Shown here one piece after another: positions 28,401 through 42,370 of a stretch of DNA of 64,000 bases. Every line of letters begins with the position of its first letter. Position 1 is the stretch's first letter. A program made the translations under genes and the position numbers. The stretch covers positions 40,989,667 to 41,053,666 of the forward strand of contig OY282610.1 in assembly GCA_958298945.1 (NCBI GenBank), read 5' to 3'. The DNA is from Atherix ibis. Taxonomy: Eukaryota > Arthropoda > Insecta > Diptera > Athericidae. A model generated the notes under the pieces. That model was not told the DNA's origin. It ran no database searches and saw only the letters and a program-made list of their open reading frames with translations.

Positions 28401-31400
28401 GAATGATATTATATTTTATTTGTAATGGCAAAATTAGAATTAAATAAAGGACTTATCCTTACTTTTCGAATCACAAATTGGATAATCGTTTATATATTAT
28501 ACAATATTATCTTGTTTTCTTTTTACGTTGAATAATTTCAAATGAACTAAACTATTTTCGCAATTGATGAAAATTTTAATTTAAGCACTTTTTAAATAAG
28601 AGCGAAACATATTTGTGTATGTAGCGAGAAATAAGGCGCATTTGCCAAAGAATATAATCTCTTCTTAAAGAGCTACAAAATGGTAATCTTTCATATTTAA
28701 AATATATATTTTGGATGATATTTATTTTTAACAATTGACAAATGACAAAGCTTATTTACAATATATTAAATGGAATCGTATTTTTTTTTTATAAATAATA
28801 TTAAGCAAATAACAAGCTAGTTAAATTGATAGACTTTCGAAATGTTTTAAAACAACATTCTTCGTGTGTTAATTTTGAGTTTAATTAAATTTAATATTAA
28901 AAATAGTTTCGTATGAAAACCAATTTTCAATAAAAGAATTTTTATGTAATTTGAGAAAAGAAAAATATGATTCCGTAATTTTGAATGTATTTTTAATAAA
29001 TTTCCTTTCTCTTATTTATTATTCCGTAATTTTGAATTCTGTCAACAATTTTAACGCTTAAGATTACTATTTTCTTCAAACTTATCAAATTATGAACATG
29101 ATAATGACCAACTGCTCGAAGTAGATTAGGAAACAACAGGATTACTGGACTAACTTTGGTCGAAAAGTGGAAATATTTGATTGAAATTAATAACGGACAT
29201 ACACCTAGTAGCAGGTGAAATATTTGATGACAAATACTGCCATCAAATATTTCTCAGGGTACTCTTTCTAAAAAAACTATGCAATATATTTTCAAGTTTG
29301 TAAATCCCCTCACAGTTGTCTATTCGAAGATTTTATATAAAAAAATTATGTTCGAGAACTACTAATTACAAAAGAATTATCTATCAATTATTACTGTAAA
29401 TAAAATATTAACCCAACAATTCAAACAACCTCTTCCCTTGTTCTAATCAAGAAATACACTTCTTAGAGCACGTTGAATTGTGTGAGCAAATCCCTTAATT
29501 TTTACTCAATACGAAATCATAGCAAAAAGTGAAGATGAGAAATATAAAAATCGGTCACAATTCCTTCCTATTAATAGTTGAACGAAATAGAAACATTATT
29601 ACAATAGGGGCGAAAGGAAAGACAAACTACTACGCACACCCATAAACAAACTTATTCTTAAAATGCACAATATCATAACCAGGCATTGCGATTATAAGCA
29701 ATCGGTCGTGGTATTCTGTTCAACTGAAACAATTAAATTTCCTTTCTTGAACTCGTGAAGGGTCACTTGGCAGTGACCGTATCCATGTGTAGGAGGAAAA
29801 GAAACCGCAATCACATAACTGCAATGAGGCAGAGAGTGATAAAACACACTTGCACTCGACACCTTCGTTTTTCTTCCTTACTACCTAGTATTGCATATAC
29901 GTTTCGATCTTTGAAAATATACTTGGTCGACCAAAAGCTCGAAGCAAGCACGGTAGAAAGAAAGAAACAAACGAAAATATTGGGTTTATCACCCGTTCGC
30001 ACACATTCAATCAAATCACATAAATTCGCACACTGTACAAATAATTTACTTTGCTTATAATTCGCGTCGTTGACATGAAAGCAGGAAAATATAAGCCAAA
30101 GTAATTTTTAGGTTTTCAAATAATCAAAAGCATAAAAAAGTAAGAAAACAGAAAAGCACACATTGGAGTGCATGTCTCTAACTCTTAAAGCCGTCTCAGT
30201 TAGAGACATGGACTGAACCTGAGTATTTGCTGCACAAGCCTACAGCATAGCAAGCACGGCTTTATAATTTTTGGAACCGGGTCGTTCTATGAAAATAGGA
30301 CGGCCTAAGATATTTTACAGCCAAAATATGGCTTTGAGGTGTTGGGGGGAGGGAGAAGAAAGGTCTGTGCACCGGCGATGTACATGAAAACAGAACGGCT
30401 GACGATTTCAGTTTGCTTTCTAATTTTTCGTCCTCGACATAGTATTGTCACACATCTCAAGTGTTTGGTGATGTGGCAGCATTACTAATATTAAACTCGA
30501 AGGGTGAGGAGGCAAGTGCGGATATGAGGTTAGGTGAACTTTAGAATTGAATTGTGCTTAAAAAATAAATAATGAACTGATCAGACCCGTCACAATTGTG
30601 TTTAATTCGTCTGATCGGCTGAGATTCTTGAACGATTTTACTTAACGTTACTAGTTCTTGTTGGAATTATGTTCGGGACTTTAAGGAGTATGTGCATTCC
30701 AATCCTATCATCTGACATGCTAACGACTTTAGACCCTGTCGTAATTAGTTTTCAATCAAGTTTGAACATACTCGCTTGGTTTTGTTTGAATTGATTTTAA
30801 GTCCTTAAAAACAAGTTTTGATATTGTGTTTATGCTTTAACAATAACAGCAGTGCGGTCCAAGTTCTTATAGGGCATCCGATTTGTTTCGAAGAAAATCA
30901 GGATGGATTCGAAATGACTTTATATATTTTTAATAATTGCATATTAAGTTTGGTTTTTCATTTTGGACTATGACAGTGTCGGCGATGATATTTGTGTTTT
31001 GGGGAACGAGTAATTTAAAAATATAAATCCGAAAATATCGACGAATTTTGTTTATTAAATTAAAATTGACCTGCTACTAAATAATAAGATGACAAAGAGC
31101 TTTTCCTACTCATTTCTTCTATAATTTATAGTTTAATTGAAATCCTTTGGTTTATAAATGTCATCTTAATGTATTCGAACTTCACGCTTGGATGTAGTGA
31201 TAACTAATTCATATTTTTTACGGTGATCTCATGTTTTCAATAGACACGCTTAATGTTTGACAGCCAGTAAATTTGACATTTTAAATGACAGCTCTGTCAT
31301 TTTTAAACGCTTATATTCTGAATAAGGTCAAAGAGCTTTTCTTACTCATTTCTTCTTTAATTTATAGTTTTGAAAGTTTATATTCAGCATTCGTAAAGTG

Positions 31401-32690
31401 TAGAAGTATCAATCACATTACTGTGGTCATCAATAAATAAACGTACTTTTAGTCATTAAAACCATTTATAAACGAGCGTCTTACTCAGAGAAAGTCATTT
31501 CTTCATCGAACGGTTATGCTAATAAACAAAATTATCGATTTTGGGCAAATAAAAATCCGCAAATTATGGACGTAGTTACCCGTTTTATACTAAATATATG
31601 ATTTTAACAGGACAGTGCAAAGATGCATACCTCCACTGAAATAATGAATTCTTAAAAATTTGCATACTTTCCTCTAGAAAATCCTGTATTATTATTTATA
31701 AGAAAAAAAAAGTACAGAAAAAATCAGAAAAATACAGAAACATTTTTAAGGAAACTGACATTTTGAAAATCATTTTATAAGAAAAAATACTTTCTGATTT
31801 GCAAGAAGGACATAAAATATTTTATAGAATATTAATTCTAAAAATAAAAGTGACTGAATAGAAGGTAGGTTTCGAAATAAATTTAGAAAAAACTTCTTTG
31901 TTTTTAATTTCCCATTAAAATAAAATTTATTATACTTTTTATTTAAGAACAGTAAAAAATTCTGTCAAACCCAAAATAAATTGATTAGAATCTTTTAAAA
32001 CTATTTCAATAAAAAAAATTCTAATCCACTTAGGTCCAAAATTAATAGAGCCTGTTGAGGTTTTCAATAATTTTATTTTCATTAAATATCATTTAAGCAA
32101 ATAGTTTTCATACGATATATTACATAAAGTAGAGCAAATTTTATTATTATAAAGAGTTAAGCTAAATTTTCTTAAGCCACTCCAGTAACTGAAAATTAAG
32201 CATGGAATAGCACACATGCTCAGTCAAGATTTCGACTAAGGAAGCTCCTTAAATTAACATTAAAAATGAAATTATTTCATTAAAAAATATCAATTAAAAA
32301 TTTTGTTATACAACATTGGCCAATAGTATTTGGCATTCCTTAAACACAAGTTTTTTGCTGAAATCGAAACCTTTTTGTTGCAGTCTTAAAATTTTTCAAT
32401 TAAATAATATTTCTTGACCTATATACTAGAACTTTAACTAACAGATGGCGCTTATAAAAAGCTTAAGAGGCCTGTTCCATTTTGTATCTTCATGGGAAAC
32501 TTCCATATGCAAGAAGATATTTTTTTCACATAGCTTTTAGCGCATAACTGGTTTAAATAAAAATCTTTGAATCTGGTTAATTAGAAGCGGTGTATGATTT
32601 TATAAAATTTTATAAAAATAGATAAATAATTGAGTTAATGGGAATTAATAGGGTTTTCTTGGAAAAAGGTAGGTCCGGGAAAGTAATCGT
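28401..32690. other. CaMKI intron with scattered small repeats
   Basis: Mostly unrecognised. Contains a 13-bp perfect stem at 30171-30183/30198-30210 and a pair of direct repeats of about 50 bp near 31088-31140 and 31327-31375 (core AAAGAGCTTTTC.TACTCATT). No open frame has recognisable family features; 29755-30060 is basic and of unknown meaning. Confidence 0.45.
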
Positions 32691-33062
32691 TCACGGTGTC
32701 CATGTGGCGTCTAAGCAACTGTTAAGAGTTTTCAGAAATCTATTCGTATGAGTAGAAAACGGACAGGAACGAAAAGATCCACAACGGAACGCGACGTTAT
32801 TATGGTAGTCGCAGCCGGAGTTTGTTCTTCAACTTTGTTTGTAGGACTCTTTAGACATGTTCCAGGTCCACTTCATAGCGCCACGACCGTGAGGACATTT
32901 GGCGACGTGTGGGAAGTTATCTGACAGAGAATGGTCTGTGGTTAGTAGTATAGATTATTGAGAATTTTGTTATATTTTGTGGAGCAGATTAGTAGGTTGT
33001 AGAAGTTTAAATAGGGGAATAGGGAATGGAGTTATTGGATCCAGGAGCGAAATAATTCTTGG

Positions 33063-33485
33063 TTATGTGGCATTCATATAGAATGGGGATGATAGTAAAA
33101 TGGGAAGTTTTGAGTAAGAGCAGTATGGGATGTTGAATAAATTGTAAATTGGATTGGCCCAGTCATCGTGTCTGCGGGTAGCTGATGGTGTTAGTTGACA
33201 TTCTGTTAGGAGGCGATGCAAATTGGAAATGACTGTGCACATTGGTCGACGAAGTGTTACTTTAGCCAACTTGTCAGCACTATCATTACCCACAATTTCC
33301 ACATGCCCCGGCACCCATCGCAACTCGACACTCCTATTGCTATGTAGGCTATGACGAATTACGCTAAGTACTGGGTTACTCGATAGGCCATAAATTGCTT
33401 TAAGGGCGGCAAGGCTGTCTCTAGAAATAGTAGTGCTCCGTTGGATGGGAATATTGGTCCCAATTAGCCGCAGCCGCAGTTTCAT
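33063..33485 (-). mobile_element. Retroelement RNase H domain fragment
   Basis: A 140-residue open frame on the minus strand. TTISRDSLAALKAIYG holds the Asp of the RNase H second block, and LRWVPGHVEIVGNDSADKLA holds the His and final Asp of the third block. RNase H removes RNA from the RNA-DNA hybrid during reverse transcription. Domains of this sort occur in I/R1-related non-LTR elements at the C-terminus of ORF2. No reverse transcriptase was seen in the 300 bp upstream, so it is a partial copy, though this domain has no stop. Confidence 0.75.
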
Positions 33486-33779
33486 GGATTTCGATTTACT
33501 GCGGAACTTCTATTTTTCATCGAACGAATCCATGGAATACTGTCCGATCACGCTTCGCCGATGCCTCGACCCCTTGCGGTATAATTCTACGACAATTACC
33601 TCACCGCTTCAATTTCTCTGCGACTTTCATTATATTATCCTCCTATCCTACGCTTTCGGATCATCAAATTATCCCTAGCGTCTGGTGAGGTATGCTGGCT
33701 CGTGAGAGCACTACTATGTACAAACTTCGAAATAACCTACCCCCCTTGCCCACCAAAATCTCCGCTACAAGCCAGTGAT

Positions 33780-34630
33780 AAGCATACCTAGCGAAGCAAC
33801 GTATTCTCAAAATATGGCCGTACTTCTGTTGAACTTAACTAATATTTTAAATTTCAAATTTTTATGCAACACCACCCAACACAATATCCAAAATCGAATC
33901 CGTTTTAATATGCTCCCTACCGTCTTGATTATAAATGGAAACACATCAATTCTTTCAAAAACTGTTAGAAAAACGCTGTTCAAAGCTGGCCTAAAAAGTT
34001 GCAAGACAAGAAAAGAATAGGAAAATTCGGCTAAAATAGACCCAAAAATACCAAGCCACTCAGATGCGGGCACCATTACACATGTTGATATGGTCCGGTC
34101 CGACCATATTTAATTTAATACAAAACATTTGAAAAGTCCATTATTTGACTTATTAGAAATATATAACAAATATTTAAGAAAAATGTTCTTGTTCTACAAT
34201 ATTTATTATAGGTCTTTGGTCTCAGTACTACGTTTGTGTAGTTATTATAGGCTAATGAGGATGACAGTCTAGAGACATCGTTGTGTCAACTGCAAAACAA
34301 GGGAGTGGGAGTACACATATTATTGTTTGGAGCTGAATAACTTGTTCGGGTGTGGGAGAACTTTCTCTTCAGAAACATAAATTTCGAAAATAATGAATAT
34401 CAACAGGCCACAATTTACGTATTCCACAATGGTGTGATGTCGAAAGAACTTTATAGAGTTAATTTACTGACCCAGATGTTAATTCAACACAGGATTTATT
34501 GAAGCAAATAGTAAAAACCAACAAAATTACCACTAGACAATCCTTAAAACAAGTATTGTTAGAAGAAAAGGTAAAAAAATAACTCAAATACTAGCTGTTA
34601 TTATTAAAATATTACGAAATGTGGTTGAAG
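33780..34630. other. CaMKI intron, nothing firm
   Basis: Moderately AT-rich. 34250-34350 has weak resemblance to a transposase (GVGVHILLFGAE), too weak to call. Confidence 0.35.
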
Positions 34631-34639
34631 ACTTATACG

Positions 34640-35330
34640 TTTATCCCTTCTAGATGTATAGTATAAGTTTCAACCCCATCCTGTAGCTACGCGACCTTAT
34701 AAAGAGTGATAAGTGAACTTGGATTTTTATAGTTCATTACGAAAAATGGAACATCAAAACTTGGACAAAAAATGTTCCATCAAATTTTGTATTTTCCTCC
34801 AAAAACTTACAAGGAGCCTATGGGAAACATTCCTTAATAAGAGCACGAGTGCTCTCGGTGGCATAAATCATTTATGGAGGGTCGACAAGGAGTGGGAAAC
34901 GAGCCTGTCTTTGAGAGACCATCAACATCGAAAACTGATTAAGATGTGGATTCGTTTTATCATTATTCACATTTTAATTTTAAGATTTGGCCATTAGAAT
35001 GGAGTGTGCCAAGATGACGCCAAATACATTCCCGATCGGAAGAATTTTTTCGGAAAAAAGGTTACCTTTGGTTAGCAAGCGCCTTTCTATTCATCTGATA
35101 TTAGTTCGAGTGACTTTTTCAAGATTGAAAAATACTTTAAATTACGAGTATTATCGTGATACAAATGAGCAGCAACTGACAACGATTCCAGTTGAAACCG
35201 TGGAGCTGAAGGGGATCCGCCAATGTATGGATGCCCAAGGAAAAAACTTTGAAGGGAATAACATTGATGTATAACAATAAGGTTCCCAAAATTATATGAT
35301 ACACTTAATATAAAATGATACACTTAATAA
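34640..35330 (+). mobile_element. Mariner family F, internally deleted copy
   Basis: The left end carries TATAGTATAAGTTTCAACC and the N-terminal region encodes pieces such as RPSTSKTD. The right part (34987-35274) matches a mariner C-terminus: FSRLKNTLNYEYY, then CMDAQGKNFEGNNIDV and a stop. The catalytic middle is missing, so this is a deletion derivative of about 0.65 kb that could only have moved with help from another transposase. Confidence 0.65.
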
Positions 35331-35481
35331 ATTATTGTTTTTTTTTTTTTTTTTGTTATATTAAATATATTTAAGATTATTTTACGTTTAACACACTACA
35401 AATGTCTGCGCATCAGAGATTTGCTCGTTTAATCCTTACAAATGCTCAAAATTTCAATTCTTCCGTTTGATTTGTTATGAA

Positions 35482-35489
<8 letters not shown>

Positions 35490-35513
<24 letters not shown>

Positions 35514-37080
35514 ATCTGCAACTACAATTTTATTGTAACAAGCAAATTTACATAACATTTTAATTACAAACTCGTTCATCATGAAGTGGGAGTAAACACC
35601 CATCGGCGTTTCTCCAACTAATGGAAGTTAGATTCCTCTAGAAAATCTCTAGGCCATTGTCTCTTAAGTCTCCGATAAGTGTTTCCGGGGAGGGCTGTAC
35701 AAGACAATTCTCTCACAAGTGGATTATGGTGATAGGATAAACGGGAATGAAATTTTTGATAGCGGGAAATGCACAGGTTATGAACAAATGGAACATTTAG
35801 GTCACGATGTATTACAGTGTTACGAACGTAAAAGGGGGCATCGACAATTTTACGGAGGATCTTGGATTGTAAGGCCTGGATGCGATAGGAATTGGAACGT
35901 TTCGTTGAACCCCAAACTTCAAATCCATATGTCCAAATTGGTCTTATAATTGTATTGTAGATTAGAAGTTTACTTTTAATTGTTAGTTTCGAGCGTTTGT
36001 CCAGTAGTCTAAGAAGTTGTAGGTAACGTCTGTTAGCTTCAGCTCTTTTTAATCTAGTATGTGGGTTCCATGTTAGTCTCTTGTCCAGCAAAAGTCCCAA
36101 ATACCGCACTTTATCATATTGCGGTATCATGTTGCTATTAAGGTATAAAGGGGTAGGTTTACCTTGACAAAGTGTGAAAGTAATGTGAGCACTCTTCTGT
36201 TCATTTACCTTCACTCTCCATCTCTTACACCAAGATTGAAGGTTGTGGATATGGGATTGTAAATTGTTGGAAGCTATGTCAGGATTTTTATGGGTAGCAA
36301 GTATGGCCGTATCATCTGCATAAGTAGCAATGATAGTATTAGGATAAGCTGGGATGTCATGGGTATAAATATTATATAAGATGGGACCAAGGATACTGCC
36401 TTGTGGTACTCGGGCGAGAATAGGATATATTTCCGATGATTCTGAGTTGATTGCAACTTGGAAATGTCGTTGAGAGAGATATGAATTTATGATAAGGTAG
36501 TATGTTGAAGGAAGAAAGCTCTTGAGTTTCCAAAGGAGTCCAGGATGCCACACACGATCAAAAGCTTGGGAGATATCTAGAAATACTCCTGGGCAATACT
36601 CTTTCCTCTCAAGAGAGGATGCAATATGGTCAACAATGCGATGGCATTGCTGGATAGTGGAGTGTTCAGATCGGAAGCCAAATTGGTGATCAGGAATAAT
36701 TTTTTCGTTAACTAAGACAGGGTAGAGTCGTTTTTATAGCAGTTTTTCGAATATCTTACCAAGAATTGGTAAGAGGCTGATAGGTCTATAGGAGGAAGGA
36801 GAATTAATGGATTTATTTGGTTTAGGAATCATTTTAATGACAGAATATTTCCACAGTAAGGGAAAATAGGTTGTACGCAGTATACTATTAAAAATATATG
36901 TGATTAAAACTAAACCTTTTCGGGAAATTTGCTTCAGAATAGGAGCTGTTATTAAATCATAACCAGGAGCTTTTTTATTGGGAAGGCGCAGAATTGTAGA
37001 TTTAATTTCCGAGGGCTTAAAATTTTTGGGAGGAAGACTCATAGGGAGTGGGAACATTAGTTCTTCGATGATTTTGTTAG
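35490..37080 (-). mobile_element. Jockey-like retrotransposon, copy 1, 5'-truncated
   Basis: A minus-strand insertion with a poly(A) tail (27 T's on the plus strand, 35487-35513) and a 12-bp target duplication TGAATTGTATTT at 35478-35489 and 37081-37092. It lies in the CaMKI intron just downstream of the exon at 37541. Truncated at the 5' end before the endonuclease. Confidence 0.93.
35618..37078 (-). pseudogene. Jockey-like reverse transcriptase, partial
   Basis: Encodes the reverse transcriptase of a Jockey-type element with only one internal stop, at 36731-36733. Motifs in order: NKKAPGYDLI, SSYRPISLLPILGKIFEKLL, FGFRSEHST, FLDISQAFDRVWH, VPQGSILGPILYNIY, the catalytic ATYADDTAIL, and KVRYLGLLLDKRLTW. 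The stop follows FEKLL. The frame stays open from 36730 to the C-terminus EESNFH. The endonuclease half is absent. Because the fragment is nearly intact, the insertion is probably young. Confidence 0.92.
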
Positions 37081-37539
37081 TGAATTGTATTTAAAAAATT
37101 TTTTTTAATTAATTTTCTATTAAACTATAGTTATGTTTTTTTTTTCATTTTCAATTTTTAATATTATTAATCAGTTTATGTTGTAATCAAATATTTTCTA
37201 ATTATACATATACAAAAAAGTTATTTATATATATTTCGGAATAACATAAACTTATTACAATACAACGATGAATATTCATTTATTGACAGTACAATAACCA
37301 AAACTAAAAACAAAAATCATATTTATAAATAATTAAAACGATATTATAGAAATAAGAACAATTACACGGAAAATTTAAAAATAAACAAAAAAAGTAAAAA
37401 GACACCGCCACAATATATAAATAATACAATAAAAAGTATCAATTTTGTTTTATTGTTTTTAAGGAATAATATGTTCAAAAGCAAAAAACAAATAAAAATA
37501 AAAAATAAAACATAATTTATAAAAAATTATTTTGACTTA

Positions 37540-38280
<741 letters not shown>

Positions 38281-39540
38281 TACCTGGTTTATAATCTTAA
38301 ATATGCTGTTTGGTCATAGATGGCGTGAGTGAGCGAATTAAGCTTCCATGGACACGCCATACTTTTTTTTTATGAGTTTGACATCTGTCAACATTAATCA
38401 GTGCACATTGTCAGCAATTTCGTATAAAAACATACATTTTTCCTTTGGTAACCATATCTAGTTTTGTGCCAGAAAAAGAGCATATGCGAGAAGCTTTGCT
38501 TTTCTGCTTCAATTTTAAGAAATTGGCTGCCAAATCGCATCGAATGCTTATGGAAGACTATGGTGATAGTGCTTTTTCAAAGACGGCAATTTTGATTTAT
38601 GGGAAGCGTGAAAATCGGCCTAAGAAGGTTGAGGACCATCAATTGCAGGCTCTTTTGGACGAAGACGATTCCCAATCGCAAAAGATGTTCGCGAAGCAAT
38701 TGGGTGTTAGTCAACCAGCCATGTAAATACATGCATCTACGTGCAATGGGGAAGATTGAAAAGATCGGAAAATGGGTGCCGCATGAATTGAACGATAGGC
38801 AAATGGAGCGACGCCAAAACACATGCAAAATCTTGCTCGCCAGACAAAAAGAAAGTCTTTCCTGCATCGAATTGTGACAGGAGATGAGAAGTGGGTATAC
38901 GAGTATTTCGATAATCCTAAACGCAAGAAATCGTGGGTTGATCCCGGCCAACCATCAACATCTTCCCCAAGACCAAATTATTTCGGATGGAAGACGATGC
39001 TGTGCGTTTGGTGGGATCATCAGGGTACACGTATCGTCTACTATGAAATGTTGAAACCTGATGAAACTTTCAATGCCCACTGCTACCACCAACAACAGAT
39101 CAAATTGCACCGTGCTCTACGTGAAAAAAGGACGGATTATCAACAAAGACATGACAAGTGGATATTCCTCCACGACAACGCACCATCGCACACGTCAAAA
39201 ATGGTCCGAAACTACTTGGAGACACTCAACTGGGAGATGCTACCCTACCCCGCTTATTTACCACACCTGACCCCTTCCGACTACCACCTGTTTTGGTCCA
39301 TGGGCCACGTGCTCACTGAGCAGCATTTCGATTCTTACGAAGACGTCCGAAAATGGCTTGATGAGTGGTTTGCCTCGAAAGAGAAGGATTTTTTTTGGCG
39401 TGGTATCCACAAATTGCCCGAGAGATAAGGAAAATGTGTAGCTAGTGAGGGCAAGTTCTTTGAATAATTTTTTTTGCTTTTTATGAAAAAACATGTTTTT
39501 TTGACTAAAAAACAGCGGATTTAAGCTTATATATCTGGTA
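38281..39540 (+). mobile_element. Mariner family B, copy 2
   Basis: 1.26 kb between TACCTGGTTTATAATCTTAA at the left and a right end finishing TTATATATCTGGTA, flanked by TA. It is the least decayed of the three copies in its C-terminal half. Confidence 0.92.
38445..39428 (+). pseudogene. Mariner transposase, family B, deleted and frameshifted
   Basis: The N-terminal part (38445-38726) matches copy 1 but lacks about 60 nt in the DNA-binding region. The C-terminal part (38823-39428, 201 residues) is fully open and carries all three catalytic acids: HRIVTGDEKWVYEYF, FLHDNAPSHTS and LTPSDYHLF, with 34 residues between the second and third. It ends at FWRGIHKLPER. A premature stop in the frame of the first part lies near 38724. 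Confidence 0.9.
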
Positions 39541-39699
39541 TATTGTAATATCCTTTATAAAATAATACATTTTATTTTTTATACAATAATATAATAATGG
39601 AGAATATTTTTGCTTTAATTATGAAAAAAATTTCTCTAGCAAGTATTGGTCATTTTCTGCTTTGTGCATTCGTGGTCTTTTAAAAAAAATGTTCCATAA

Positions 39700-40150
39700 C
39701 CTATCACAAAATTTCAGGTGTTATGGCGTCGACTTTATTGCGGAATATTGTTCTTATCAAGTACTTTTTTTTCTTTCAAATGTTCCCAAGCAAATCAGTC
39801 AAGAGCGGGTAAGTCCGGAAAACTCGGAAACTAATTGAAATCGCTCCTGCGCGAAATAATGTGTTTTGACAGAAACATCATTTAACAGAGCCATTGTATC
39901 CCTTGCAGTGTGCGCTGTGGCTCCCTCATGTTGAAACTACAGGTTTTATTAGTTCTTCACAGATTGGCTTAAAAATTGTTTACTACATCGTCTGATATTA
40001 AGAACTATTAATGGAAACTGCGATACCGTCTTCATTTTTAAGGAAATATGGTCCACCACCACAAACAGTATACTTAAGTGGGCGAAAATATCGCTGTTCA
40101 ACTGTTCTTCGATTTTCCGTAGCCTATATTTTGCAGTTTGCTTGTTTACG
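39700..40150 (-). mobile_element. Tc1-like transposase remnant
   Basis: The minus strand reads GGPYFLKNEDGIAVSINS near 40030-40080 and EGATAHTARDTMALLNDV near 39870-39930, then LTRS-LICLGTFERKKVL. These are the beta-strand, second catalytic and third blocks of the Tc1-like family found repeatedly in this window. The second catalytic Asp is changed to Glu (EGATAHT) and the third block has a stop. Confidence 0.65.
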
Positions 40151-40579
40151 AAACCATTTGATAGTGGTATTTATCGCTCATTATAAAATTTATGAATTAA
40201 ATCTAAATTTTCTTCTACATAAATCTGTATGTCAGATTCAATTCTTGCACAAGCTGAAAAAATTCCCTACAGCGATCTTCGTGATATCCCAAGATGTGTC
40301 GAATGTCTCCTTGTTGATGTTTCTGAAATTTTCCAGAATACTGTTGGTTCTGAAAGTCCAATTCGCAATTTAAAATATCGACGATATCCTGAATGAAAAC
40401 GGTTTATTTATTTCAAAATATATTGTTCCATTTCAAATTTTCGTAGTTTTCTTTAAAATATACTGAAATAAAAAAAACCAAAAAAAATTAAAATAAACAA
40501 GCTATAAGGAATTCGAACCACAATGTTCATTTTGCGCCATCCTGTGCACTCTTCTGTCTAGCTCACCTCATGGAATTTC

Positions 40580-40905
40580 TATGGGTTTGAGATTAGATCA
40601 TTTTTGGGGCCATAATATTTTTCCCATAACGCATTCTTTATCAATTAGCTAAAGACCCGATGAAAGAACACTGATGACGAAAAATATTTGGTACTACTCT
40701 TTTCCCCACCAAGTATATTATTACTCCACCCATAAAAAAGCAACCGCAAACCATATTTTAGCCACCGCCTTACTTCACTATTGGCACCACATGTTTCGGT
40801 AGTATTTTTTCTCCAGCATTCCGACACATGCAAATTCTTCTTTTTAGACCAAAAAATCCGGAACTTTGGCGCAGTCCACTTTTGATGGAATAAAGCCGAA
40901 TACAA
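40580..40905 (-). mobile_element. Tc1 transposase fragment
   Basis: A minus-strand stretch reads LPKHVVPIVK, then GGG and VCGCFFMGG, matching the Tc1 consensus of a VKHGGGSVMVWGCF type. A diverged upstream piece FGLKRRICMCRNAGEK fits the preceding loop. This is a different lineage from the FWS-GIIGPYFF remnants. Short and interrupted. Confidence 0.5.
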
Positions 40906-41099
40906 TTAGATTTTTTACTTTTATTTTAAGGCCAGTAGCTCTAAATCGCCTTTTCAACGTTGTTAGTGACGCTGAAGCTTGACAAGGTTTTTATTCAAAT
41001 CGCAACGAATTTGAAGTGCTGTTAGTTTCCGATTCCTTTAATTAATTATATAAATAAGATAATCCTTACTTAAGCTATTGTTATAGGTGACTGACGAAG

Positions 41100-42360
41100 A
41101 TAATAACCCCATTAATACAGAGTCAGCAGCCAAAACCTTCGATGATTTTTACCCTTAATTGTATAATGAAAAACCACCCAATCCTCAAAGTAGTTTTACC
41201 CGATCGTTATTAGATAACCTCAGAGAGCAAACGAACATTGGACATACGGTACCACAGACTTACTTCAATATCAACAATAAGGATACTAACCCATCAAGGA
41301 AGGGACTATTCATGGGGTTCAGGGAAGTGTTTTCATTAATTAAGCATCTAAATACTAAGAAGTCATCGGGTCCGGATGAAATCCCAAACTGTTTTATGTC
41401 GGGCATCAGAGTTTAACAACTGCTTAAGCAATTTCTATTTCCTTACTTCATGGAAGGAGGCTATTATTATAATCCTTCCTAAGAAAAAACTAAAATCAAA
41501 AAACAATTTAGAACATAGGCCAATTTCACTACTTTCCGATTTCGGTAAAATCTTAGACAGAAATTCTTCACGACAGGTTGTTACTCCATTTAGAAGACTC
41601 AAACATGATTCCAACAAAACAGTTTAGATTCCGCAGAGCGCATTCAACTTTGGATGCTCTTCTTGGTCTTCATACTGATATAACCCAAAGGCTTCAATAA
41701 TCACACCGTAATACAGTTATATGTCGCCTAGACATAAGTAGAGCATTTGATACGGTATGCTGGAAGAAGAGCATCCAAGGTTGAATGGGATTAATTTTAG
41801 TCTCTTTAATATAGACAAATCATTTCTCACTCATAGACATTTCAAAGTAAAGCACAGTGACCAAATGTCGAGTATATATACTCTAAAAAGTGAAGTTCCA
41901 CAGGGATCAATCTCCGGTCCTCTCCTCTACATGATTTTCTTTGCCGATATTCGTTCTGGTAGTGATTGCAAGAGCATTTACTACGCGGACGACACTCTTG
42001 CATACTCAACACATGCAAACCTTAGAATTGCTAAGAAATTGGTAAGGGAGGGAATAGAAAAAATTCTAGAATCCTACAAAAAGTGGACAATGAAGGTAAA
42101 TAATGCGAAAACCTAACTGATATGTATCAGAAACTCAGCCAAAAGGGGGCCCAGAAGAATGAAAGCATTTCTCGGATTGTCTTTTTTTAATCAAAAGAAA
42201 ACACTGTCCCTCCCTAAACACTAAAGTACTACTAAAATAAACAATTAATTAGACCAATATGGTTCTCGTGTTTGGTTTTCTATCTCAATACTCTCATATG
42301 GTTTTCCTAAATGTGAAAGAAGAATTCTAAGACAGTGCACCAACCTATTTTTCACCGATC
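41100..42360 (+). mobile_element. Non-LTR reverse transcriptase, decayed copy
   Basis: Plus-strand reverse transcriptase blocks are spread over three frames: HLNTKKSSGPDEIPN near 41347, EHRPISLLSDFGKIL near 41510, RFRRAHSTLDALLGLHTDI near 41626, RLDISRAFDTVCWK near 41727, EVPQGSISGPLLYMIFFADI and the catalytic IYYADDTLAYST near 41890-42010, then WTMKVNNAKT. It looks like a CR1/Jockey-group element distinct from the other Jockey copies here. Several stops and frameshifts; truncated on both sides. Confidence 0.82.
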
Positions 42361-42370
42361 AGTGTAAATA

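Noticed and set aside
34250..34360. Possible Tc1 transposase block (GVGVHILLFGAE)
   Set aside because: A single weak match in one frame with no neighbouring motifs.
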